Under the pieces are notes generated by a model that saw only the letters and a program-made list of their open reading frames with translations, was not told where the DNA came from and did no database searches. DNA of 5,528 nt from Selenomonadaceae bacterium UBA3796 (GTDB lineage: Bacteria; Bacillota; Negativicutes; Selenomonadales; Selenomonadaceae), in assembly GCA_002369175.1 (NCBI GenBank), contig DFES01000148.1, positions 1 to 5,528 of the forward strand. The letters run 5' to 3'. A program made the position numbers and the translations under genes. This document shows positions 1 to 5,528 of this stretch, one piece after another. Every line of letters starts with the position of its first letter. Positions within the stretch are counted from its first letter, which is position 1.

Positions 1-660
1 ACTACCGGAAGGATCCACCATCTTCTTTCACGAAATGAATCCGCGTATTTTTACCTTCTTGACTGCTCCGAAAAAGTATCTGACATCCGGGAGCAGTTCC
101 CACTTCGCCTTCAGGATACGCTGGATATCGCCCGTTCGCTTGGCATACGCCATCCCTGGGATTATTCTTCCTCTTTCCCCATCGTTATGACAACCGATTT
201 CCTCATCACTACACCGGATGGACTGCTGGCACGAACCGTAAAGGAGACGGATGCACTCTCCGACACACGGGTCCTCGAAAAGCTTGCCATCGAACACGCT
301 TATTGGAAACGCCATGCAGTCGATTGGAAGGTTGTGACTGAAAAACAGATCGATTTTGAAAAGTCCCGCAACCTCCAATGGCTTTATTATGGTCAGTCGC
401 TGGATGAACTCGTTCCCGATTTCCGGGAACATGACCGTATTTTCACAACCTTTCTAAACTTGTACGAATCATCCGGCTTTTCATTACCCGATGCAGTTGA
501 AATCATTGAAACCTGTCATTCCCTTCCGCCAGGTGCTGGAATGGCTGCCTTTAAACAACTGGTCATCCTCGGACTTATCCCCCTTGATCTTAGCCATAGG
601 ATCGATCCCGCAGGAATATACTGCAGAAAGGAGTGTGAATCATGGAATCTCATGACATAA
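1..660 (+). CDS. tnsA: TnsA, Tn7-like transposase endonuclease subunit (5' end outside window)
   Basis: TnsA is the restriction-endonuclease-like subunit that cuts the 5' strands at the transposon ends, in a complex with TnsB. The frame is open from base 1, giving 219 codons. The ATG at 187 is internal, because conserved TnsA sequence lies upstream of it, including GRIHHLLS, YFYLLD and DIREQFPL. The expected catalytic residues are E at codon 13 (37-39), D at codon 66 (196-198, in VMTTDFLI) and K at codon 81 (241-243, in RTVKE). The E-to-D spacing is 53 residues, against 51 for E63-D114 in E. coli TnsA. EKLAIEHAYWKRHAVDWKVVTEK is interrupted by no stop and matches the start of the C-terminal domain that contacts TnsB and TnsC. 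By comparison with the 273-residue E. coli protein, about 50 N-terminal residues are missing, because the window starts inside the gene. The position matching E. coli Q130 is T here. The gene overlaps tnsB by 19 bases. Confidence 0.95.
   Translation, partial: TTGRIHHLLSRNESAYFYLLDCSEKVSDIREQFPLRLQDTLDIARSLGIRHPWDYSSSFPIVMTTDFLITTPDGLLARTVKETDALSDTRVLEKLAIEHAYWKRHAVDWKVVTEKQIDFEKSRNLQWLYYGQSLDELVPDFREHDRIFTTFLNLYESSGFSLPDAVEIIETCHSLPPGAGMAAFKQLVILGLIPLDLSHRIDPAGIYCRKECESWNLMT
626..633 (+). promoter_or_regulatory. Ribosome binding site of tnsB
   Basis: GAAAGGAG lies eight bases before the ATG at 642, inside the last codons of tnsA. It is a strong Shine-Dalgarno match and supports 642 as the tnsB start. 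Its position inside tnsA points to translational coupling of the two transposase subunits, which act in one complex. Confidence 0.75.
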
Positions 661-2795
661 CCATCGGGCAGGTCATAAGGATCCCCTCCGACCAGGGCTG
701 CTATCGTATCCTTTGGTCAGAACCCGCACCGGGAAGATCATACTGGATCCGCCTTGACAACAAGGAAAATATACCAAGGGCCTTTGATTTTGAGAATCTC
801 AAGGCCAGTCTTTCTGATGGAAGCGCCGAATACGCCGCAGATATCTGGTCTCCATCGCCGTCTTATGGGGCCCCCAGCGCAAAAGCTGCGCAGACAAGGG
901 ACCGTTTATGGGAGGCCATACGGGAGGCGGCACAACGCGAGCCTGATATCTATGATCCATCCCATCGCGCAGAACTTCTCCGGAAAGCAGAGCAGGATTC
1001 CGGCATAAAGATGCAGAACCTGTACAGGGTTCTGGGCCGTTACTGGAAACGCGGCAAGATCCCAGATGCCCTGATCCCGGATTTCCGCAATCGCGGCAGG
1101 TGCTGGGATCCATACAGCGATTCCTCCAAGAGGAACGGCCGGCCCAAAAAAGAAGGGGCCCCCGGCAAGAAGCTCACCCGGGATGACCATCAATGCTTCT
1201 TTGCAGCCATACAAAAGTATTACCTGGACAAGAAAAAGAACACTCTGTCAGATACATACGGTTTCATGCTGAAGGATTCTTATTCGGTCCAAAGGGATGG
1301 CCAGGAACCGGAACTTCTCCCTCCGGATGAAATCCCGTCCTTCCCGCAATTCCGGTACTGGTTCTATAAAAACCATGACATCCTTGAGGAAACACGCAAG
1401 CGGGAGGGGGAACGGTCATACCAGCTGAATAACCGTGCCGTCACCGGAAGGACGGAAGATAACCTCAAAGGGCCAGGCAGCGCGGCACAAATCGATGCCA
1501 CGATTGCCGATATCTATCTGGTACGCCAGAACGACCGCAGCGCCATCGTCGGAAGGCCGACCCTGTATTTCGTCAAAGACTCCGCTACCAGGATGATCAT
1601 GGGGATGCACGTCACCCTGGATCCGCCGTCCTGGCGATGCGCGGCCATGTCGATCATGAACGCGGCCGAAGACAAGGTGAAATACTGCCAGTCCTTCGGG
1701 ATCGCCATCGGGCCTGAAGACTGGCCCTGCCAGCACCTGCCCGGGACGCTCCTCGCAGACCGTGGCGAGATGGAGGGCAGCATCGCCGACTGTCTTGTGC
1801 AGGAACTCGGGGTGACGATCGAGAATGCCCCACCATACCGCGGTGACCTGAAAGGTATCATTGAAAAAAACTTTCATCTGATCGACCTGGCCATGACAGA
1901 CCTGCTTCCCGGCAAGGTGAAAAAGGACTTTGGGCAGCGCTGCTCCGAGGATTACAGACTGGATGCCCGTCTGGATATCCGGCAATTCACCGCCATTATT
2001 ATCCGCTGCGTGCTGTTTTACAACAACTATCACTACATGGAGTACTTTAAGCGGACTTCCAGGATGAAACAGATGGGGATCCTCCCGGTTCCCCGCGACC
2101 TGTGGAACTTTGGCATCCGCTACCAGGTAGGAATCCCCCGCTGGGTGGCGCCTGAAAAAGTCCGTTTTTCACTTCTTCCCAAAGATGACGCCCGCATAAC
2201 GGAGCATGGCATCCGTCTTCACGGAATGTATTATACCTGCGACATGGCAGTTTCCGAACAGTGGTATGAGCAGGCAAGGACTGTTGGCGTGCGCATGGTG
2301 ACCGCCGCTTATGACCCGCGCAATGCCGCATTCATCTATATCATCGCCTCCCCGGATAAAGCACCTGTGGAATGCCATCTGCTCTCCCATAATGAGGCTT
2401 ATTCCGGAATCCAGTATGCCGAGATTGCCTCTGAACAGGGGACAGACCAGGCAGAACGGGCGGCTTATGAATACCACGAGCTCGAAGCAGAGGTCAAGCT
2501 TAAGGATTTCATTGCCAAAACAATAGAAGCCGCCAAAAAAATGTCTCCTGACGTGTTGAACCAAAGCAAAGCACAGAGGATTGCATCCATCAGGAAAAAC
2601 CGGGAAGCTGAAATGGAAGAACTCTCATCCACTGCAGCAGCCAGGGTTTTAGAGGAAAGCCCTGCCGGCACACCCGCTCCTTCTTCCGAAGGCGGGAAAG
2701 AAGTTTCATTTATGACCCGCATGCTCCGGGACGTCCTGAATGAAGCCCGTGGCAGGAAAGGAGGCGCGGATGATGCCGATAGTAACAAAAGCTGA
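642..2795 (+). CDS. tnsB: TnsB, DDE transposase of Tn7-like element
   Basis: TnsB binds the transposon end repeats and performs 3'-strand cleavage and strand transfer. The product has 717 residues, against 702 in E. coli. The catalytic triad is D285 (in QIDATIADIYLV), D373 (in LLADRGEMEG) and E408 (in KGIIEKNF). The spacings of 88 and 35 equal those of E. coli D273, D361 and E396. Residues about 85-155 (DRLWEAI through YWKRGKIPDALIPDFRNRG) resemble the N-terminal helix-turn-helix end-binding region. PSFPQFRYWFYKN near 230 precedes the RNase H-fold core. Residues about 520-600 fit the Mu-type C-terminal beta-barrel. A charged helical stretch (about 610-670), a Pro/Ser-rich linker (about 675-690) and a tail with MTRMLRDVLNEARG follow. 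In Tn7 the TnsB tail contacts TnsC, so the tail here probably does the same. No frameshift or lost catalytic residue is seen. Its 3' end overlaps tnsC by 26 bases. Confidence 0.97.
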   Translation: MESHDITIGQVIRIPSDQGCYRILWSEPAPGRSYWIRLDNKENIPRAFDFENLKASLSDGSAEYAADIWSPSPSYGAPSAKAAQTRDRLWEAIREAAQREPDIYDPSHRAELLRKAEQDSGIKMQNLYRVLGRYWKRGKIPDALIPDFRNRGRCWDPYSDSSKRNGRPKKEGAPGKKLTRDDHQCFFAAIQKYYLDKKKNTLSDTYGFMLKDSYSVQRDGQEPELLPPDEIPSFPQFRYWFYKNHDILEETRKREGERSYQLNNRAVTGRTEDNLKGPGSAAQIDATIADIYLVRQNDRSAIVGRPTLYFVKDSATRMIMGMHVTLDPPSWRCAAMSIMNAAEDKVKYCQSFGIAIGPEDWPCQHLPGTLLADRGEMEGSIADCLVQELGVTIENAPPYRGDLKGIIEKNFHLIDLAMTDLLPGKVKKDFGQRCSEDYRLDARLDIRQFTAIIIRCVLFYNNYHYMEYFKRTSRMKQMGILPVPRDLWNFGIRYQVGIPRWVAPEKVRFSLLPKDDARITEHGIRLHGMYYTCDMAVSEQWYEQARTVGVRMVTAAYDPRNAAFIYIIASPDKAPVECHLLSHNEAYSGIQYAEIASEQGTDQAERAAYEYHELEAEVKLKDFIAKTIEAAKKMSPDVLNQSKAQRIASIRKNREAEMEELSSTAAARVLEESPAGTPAPSSEGGKEVSFMTRMLRDVLNEARGRKGGADDADSNKS
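2758..2764 (+). promoter_or_regulatory. Ribosome binding site of tnsC
   Basis: AAGGAGG lies within the end of tnsB, five bases before the ATG at 2770 and eight before the adjacent ATG at 2773. It decides the tnsC start, because the in-frame ATG at 2740 is upstream of this site and cannot use it. Which of the two tandem ATG codons is used cannot be settled here; the products differ by one Met. Confidence 0.75.
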
Positions 2796-4323
2796 ATACC
2801 TTGACCAGGATATCATTGAATTCAAAAACAATCCCTTTATTGAATGCCTTCCTCCCCTTTCTGATTTCCGCAAACTCGGAACACAGCTGACAGTCCGTCC
2901 ACCATACAGCAATGCAGACAGGTTCCTCCCTGATGAGGTACGGCTGATGCTGACACAGAGAATTGTCCAGTTTCACCAACCTTCTGACATTGACATTGAC
3001 CTTGCGTCCCGTCTTGCGCGCTGCATCCGGTGGGGTTACATAAACAGGAACCCTTTTTCCGGCACATACGCTGCACACCTTGCAGAGGGTTACGTGGATG
3101 CCCCGGCACGGTCAGGAATCAACTACACCGGCAGCCACCATGCGAATACCTACGGCTTTGCTATCATCGGTGTGTCAGGTGTCGGGAAAACCATCACGGT
3201 GGAACGCATCCTTTCGCTGTATCCACAAGTAGTGGAACATACGGAGTACAACGGCGTTCCGCTCATTACAAAACAGGTAGTATGGCTGAAGATTGACTGC
3301 CCATGCGATGGGAGCCTGAAAGGCCTGTGTACCGAATTCTTCCGTGAACTGGATCGCCTTCTTGGTACGGACTACCTTACCCTGTATACCCGCAGGCGCA
3401 CCACACTTGACCGGATGCTTTCCGCAATCGCCCAGCTGGTATACGTACACAATGTCGGCATTATTATCTTTGACGAGCTCCAAAATCTGGGTGCAGCTTC
3501 AAAAGGAACCTCTGAAACGGCGCTTAACTTTTTTGTGACACTTGTGAACACTGCAAGTGTTCCTGTCGTAATGATGGGGACTCCAAAAATCCTGTCCATC
3601 CTCCAGAAGGAGTTCCAGCAGGCAAAACGGGGCAGCGGGCAGGGCGACCTCCTGTGGCCACGCATGAAGCCTGGTGAAACCTGGGATCTTTTCGTGGAGT
3701 CCATGTGGGACTATCAGTATACGAGGGAGCATGTAAAGCTGTCCCGCTCATTTATCGATGCACTCTATGACGAGTCCCAGGGAATTCCCTTCCTTGCGGT
3801 TCATATCTATAAACTCGTGCAGGAGGATACTATACTGTCCGGGAAAGAGGTCTTCCACGAAAAAGATATCGCCAGAATCGCCGGAGAGAAGCTCGGCCTC
3901 ACAAAACCCATGCGGGAGGCGATCAAACGGGGGCAGGAACTTGACGTAAGGCGCTTCATTGATATCTCCGATTTCAAAGCAGCGGATTATGTCAGATCCT
4001 GCGGGATCAGTCAGGCAGACACCAATATCCATGCCGCCAAACCAGGGACTGTACCCAAAACCACTGTTCTGGATGAAGCAGTAGTGACGCTGATGCGTCT
4101 TGGTTTATCCCACAGCAATGCCCGGAATTATGCCGTCTCCGTGTTCGCAGAAAAAGACGGTCATGCAGAATCCTTCCAGATCGCACAGGAGGCTTTCCTG
4201 AAATACACTTCAGACAGCTCTTCCCGCGTGGATGTATGCAACAAGCAAGAGAGTCCCGTTATCAAAGCGCAAAGTTATGAGGGCCTTGTTAATTCCGGTC
4301 TCATTGCAGAGGAGGCTGTATGA
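2770..4323 (+). CDS. tnsC: TnsC, AAA+ ATPase transposition regulator
   Basis: TnsC is the ATP-dependent regulator that links the target-selecting TniQ/TnsD protein to the TnsA-TnsB transposase and carries target immunity. From 2770 the product has 517 residues, against 555 in Tn7. The Walker A motif GVSGVGKT is at 134-141, with K140 as the ATP-phosphate lysine. Walker B is GIIIFDELQNL, with D235 and E236. A sensor 1-like strand, VPVVMMGTPKI, covers about 265-274, and an Arg/Lys-rich segment follows (QQAKRGSGQGDLLWPRM). The N-terminal ~130 residues and the C-terminal ~130 residues fit the partner-binding extensions of TnsC. The start was chosen from the ribosome site at 2758-2764; 2773 is equally possible and 2740 is unlikely. 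TniB/IstB-type ATPases are relatives, but the flanking tnsA, tnsB and tniQ make TnsC the clear call. All nucleotide-binding residues that can be seen are intact. Confidence 0.95.
   Translation: MMPIVTKAEYLDQDIIEFKNNPFIECLPPLSDFRKLGTQLTVRPPYSNADRFLPDEVRLMLTQRIVQFHQPSDIDIDLASRLARCIRWGYINRNPFSGTYAAHLAEGYVDAPARSGINYTGSHHANTYGFAIIGVSGVGKTITVERILSLYPQVVEHTEYNGVPLITKQVVWLKIDCPCDGSLKGLCTEFFRELDRLLGTDYLTLYTRRRTTLDRMLSAIAQLVYVHNVGIIIFDELQNLGAASKGTSETALNFFVTLVNTASVPVVMMGTPKILSILQKEFQQAKRGSGQGDLLWPRMKPGETWDLFVESMWDYQYTREHVKLSRSFIDALYDESQGIPFLAVHIYKLVQEDTILSGKEVFHEKDIARIAGEKLGLTKPMREAIKRGQELDVRRFIDISDFKAADYVRSCGISQADTNIHAAKPGTVPKTTVLDEAVVTLMRLGLSHSNARNYAVSVFAEKDGHAESFQIAQEAFLKYTSDSSSRVDVCNKQESPVIKAQSYEGLVNSGLIAEEAV
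4308..4315 (+). promoter_or_regulatory. Ribosome binding site of the tniQ/tnsD gene
   Basis: AGAGGAGG ends four bases before the ATG at 4320 and lies in the last codons of tnsC. The start and the tnsC stop share the four bases ATGA at 4320-4323, a classic arrangement for stop-restart translational coupling. Confidence 0.7.
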
Positions 4324-5306
4324 ATACAGGTATAAAGCAACTCCCATTTTTTCCAACCCCTTATCCGGACGAATGCTTTTACAGCATCCTCTGCCGGTAC
4401 CATGTCAGAAGCGGGTTTCCTACCAGTGCAAGCACAATCAAGAGGCTGTTCGGAAAGCAATACGTTGTCTCATCCACTCTGCACACAGCATTCAGGGCAG
4501 ACTATCTGGCGCAGTGGATACCGCCTTCAAAAGGAATTTCCCCGGAGCGGATTGTACACTACCACTCTTCCTATCAGTATTCGCTGCTATGCTGCATTGA
4601 GAGCTCTTCACGGTTCCCCTCTTCCTGGCAGCAGAAATGCCTGAAAGAATATCTGGACATTCCTTACAGCAGGCTGTACACATATGGACAGCGTGTCGGG
4701 AAACGTCATGGCGCAATCTGTTACTGTCCGGCTTGTGCGGAAGAAGATCGCAGGATCTATGGTGAGCCATACTGGCACGTACTGCACCAGATGGAAGGTG
4801 TGGAATTCTGCCCCGTGCACGGGGAGCCGATCCTGATCACTGAATTAGGCTATGCGCAGCGCCGGACGGCATTTTTTCCGGCTTCTGTAATAGGACAATC
4901 CGAATTGACTGCCTGTCCTTCCCAGATGGCCGTGGATAGTAATGCAACAGACCGCGAAGCATTCATACAGCTTTCCAGGGACATCGCATGGCTTCTGAAG
5001 AATGGGCTCAGGATCAACCGCGATACTTCAATAACACAAGCCCTGGCGCAGGGAAAGCGCTATGGAGATAACCGTTACCTGGCCCAGGCATTGTTTCTTG
5101 GGCAGTTGGCAGAGAATGCATTGGCTGAAACATCTCCCGCTTTTAGAAAAGTCATCGCTGATGATCTTGAGCCAGGAAGCTTCATTCAATTGCATTTGCG
5201 AAGCGTGTCTCACGCCGTTGTATTTGCTTACCTGATAGGTATACTATATGGTAACGCAGAAAAGTTCTACGAAATCGCATATCCTTGCTCAAAAACTGCT
5301 TCCTGA
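4320..5306 (+). CDS. tniQ: Short TniQ/TnsD-family target-selection protein
   Basis: TniQ/TnsD proteins bind or are delivered to the target site and nucleate TnsC there. The 328-residue product opens with the family signature LPFFPTPYPDECFYSILCRYH (about 8-28, given here only as a landmark). The zinc-binding motif is complete: C136 and C139 (CPAC), then GEPYWHVLHQMEGV at 148-161, then C164 and H167 (CPVHG). A mostly helical C-terminal part of about 150 residues ends in FAYLIGILYGNAEKFYEIAY. E. coli TnsD has 508 residues, so about 180 C-terminal residues have no counterpart. The stop at 5304 is followed directly by a second in-frame stop (TAA at 5307), and no continuation of the family was recognised in the other frames, so this looks like a naturally short protein and not a fresh frameshift. 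It could be a compact TnsD that reads a site, or a TniQ that needs a partner. The family is certain; the subtype is not. Confidence 0.88.
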   Translation: MNTGIKQLPFFPTPYPDECFYSILCRYHVRSGFPTSASTIKRLFGKQYVVSSTLHTAFRADYLAQWIPPSKGISPERIVHYHSSYQYSLLCCIESSSRFPSSWQQKCLKEYLDIPYSRLYTYGQRVGKRHGAICYCPACAEEDRRIYGEPYWHVLHQMEGVEFCPVHGEPILITELGYAQRRTAFFPASVIGQSELTACPSQMAVDSNATDREAFIQLSRDIAWLLKNGLRINRDTSITQALAQGKRYGDNRYLAQALFLGQLAENALAETSPAFRKVIADDLEPGSFIQLHLRSVSHAVVFAYLIGILYGNAEKFYEIAYPCSKTAS

Positions 5307-5460
5307 TAAGAATACGATTTGCATTACACAATAAGATCCCTTGATTATTATTTATTTTTGTCTATTATACTTTATATTTATATAAACCACCTTTTTCATT
5401 ATCAGCTGCATTTAAACGCCGACATTAGAAAATGCCAGTTTTTGCTGAATTTACGGGCTT

Positions 5461-5521
5461 TTCTCGACTTCCGGAATGAGTGTTAATCATGTTGAGTGGT
5501 AATTATTCTGGAAGTTAAGAA
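5461..5521. repeat. Long imperfect inverted repeat (hairpin-capable)
   Basis: Bases 5461-5479 pair with 5503-5521 around a 23-base loop. Of 19 positions, 15 are Watson-Crick pairs, 3 are G-T (G-U in RNA) and 1 is a mismatch. The best-conserved core is ACTTCC on the left and GGAAGT on the right. There is no T-run after the right arm, so it does not look like an intrinsic terminator. It could be a dimeric protein-binding site, a pair of oppositely oriented transposase sites, or a folded RNA. Its function is unknown. Confidence 0.6.
5478..5506. repeat. Two near-identical 13-base direct repeats
   Basis: GAGTGTTAATCAT (5478-5490) and GAGTGGTAATTAT (5494-5506) match at 11 of 13 positions with a 16-base period. 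They span the loop of the inverted repeat and reach into both arms. The spacing is about one and a half helical turns. They may be paired binding sites for a repressor or for TnsB, but the short length leaves chance as an option. Confidence 0.4.
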
Positions 5522-5528
5522 TCAAGAT

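Larger units (their letters stand above)
5307..5528. other. AT-rich non-coding region downstream of the tns operon
   Basis: No credible coding frame with a ribosome site was seen in these 222 bases. The block 5341-5400 is extreme, with only 9 G or C in 60 bases, against balanced composition in the four genes. Several promoter-like hexamers occur in the AT-rich block, but such matches are expected by chance there. There is no clear intrinsic terminator after tniQ. The last 70 bases hold the inverted repeat listed separately. This may be the boundary between the transposition core and cargo, or a transposon end or regulatory region, and the window stops before this can be decided. Confidence 0.7.

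Noticed and set aside
187..660. Start of tnsA at the ATG at 187
   Set aside because: Conserved TnsA sequence with the catalytic glutamate lies in frame upstream to base 1, so the ATG is internal and the gene begins before the window.
1416..2033. Long minus-strand open frame opposite tnsB
   Set aside because: It lies fully inside the catalytic core of tnsB, has no recognisable domain and fits a shadow frame of a G+C-rich coding stretch.
2740..2769. Start of tnsC at the ATG at 2740
   Set aside because: A strong ribosome site at 2758-2764 lies after this codon and points to 2770 or 2773; the extra residues would only read through tnsB sequence.
5218..5245. Promoter-like TTGTAT and TATACT with 16-base spacing inside the end of tniQ
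   Set aside because: It lies inside a conserved-looking coding region and has a poor -35 match; chance is the simpler explanation without transcript data.
5427..5464. Possible terminator: AGAAAA-T-GCC pairing with GGC-TTTTCT, followed by T-rich sequence
   Set aside because: Only three G-C pairs, a bulge and a 19-base loop; the T-run is part of the stem. Too weak to call an intrinsic terminator.
5307..5528. Resemblance of TAAGAATACGAT at 5307 to TAAGAATCAAGAT at the window end as possible flanking repeats
   Set aside because: It needs an indel and is AT-rich, so it is not distinguishable from chance and does not define an element boundary.
5307..5528. CRISPR array or tRNA after the operon
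   Set aside because: There is no set of repeats with unique spacers and no cloverleaf-like pairing; the two 13-base repeats are too short and too close.

Overview
This window is the transposition core of a Tn7-like transposon. Four consecutive plus-strand genes were identified from protein motifs: tnsA (its 5' end lies before the window), tnsB, tnsC and a short tniQ/tnsD-type target selector. About 220 bases of non-coding DNA follow. The host looks like a Gram-positive Firmicute of the Clostridia type. This is an inference from strong AAAGGAG-type ribosome sites, moderate coding G+C and a very AT-rich intergenic region. The sequence alone cannot name a genus.

Layout. Bases 1-660 hold the TnsA endonuclease, with E, D and K catalytic positions spaced almost as in E. 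coli TnsA. Bases 642-2795 hold the DDE transposase TnsB, whose D285, D373 and E408 have the same spacing as those of E. coli TnsB. Bases 2770-4323 hold the AAA+ regulator TnsC, with intact Walker A and B. Bases 4320-5306 hold a 328-residue TniQ/TnsD protein with an intact zinc-binding motif. Successive genes overlap by 19, 26 and 4 bases, and each downstream start has its own ribosome site, so this is one tightly coupled operon. Bases 5307-5528 are non-coding. Their first part is extremely AT-rich, and their last part carries a long imperfect inverted repeat with two near-identical 13-base repeats around and inside its loop.

How it should work (family knowledge). The TniQ/TnsD protein marks the target and recruits TnsC. 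ATP-bound TnsC assembles on target DNA and activates the TnsA-TnsB transposase. TnsB binds the transposon ends and cuts and joins the 3' strands, while TnsA cuts the 5' strands, giving cut-and-paste movement. All visible key residues are intact, so the machinery looks functional.

The main open question is targeting. The TniQ/TnsD protein is much shorter than the 508-residue TnsD of E. coli and lacks most of the C-terminal part that reads attTn7. The element may therefore use another targeting partner outside the window: a second TnsD, a CRISPR effector, or something unknown. No CRISPR array, cas gene, cargo gene, recognised transposon end or RNA gene is visible here.
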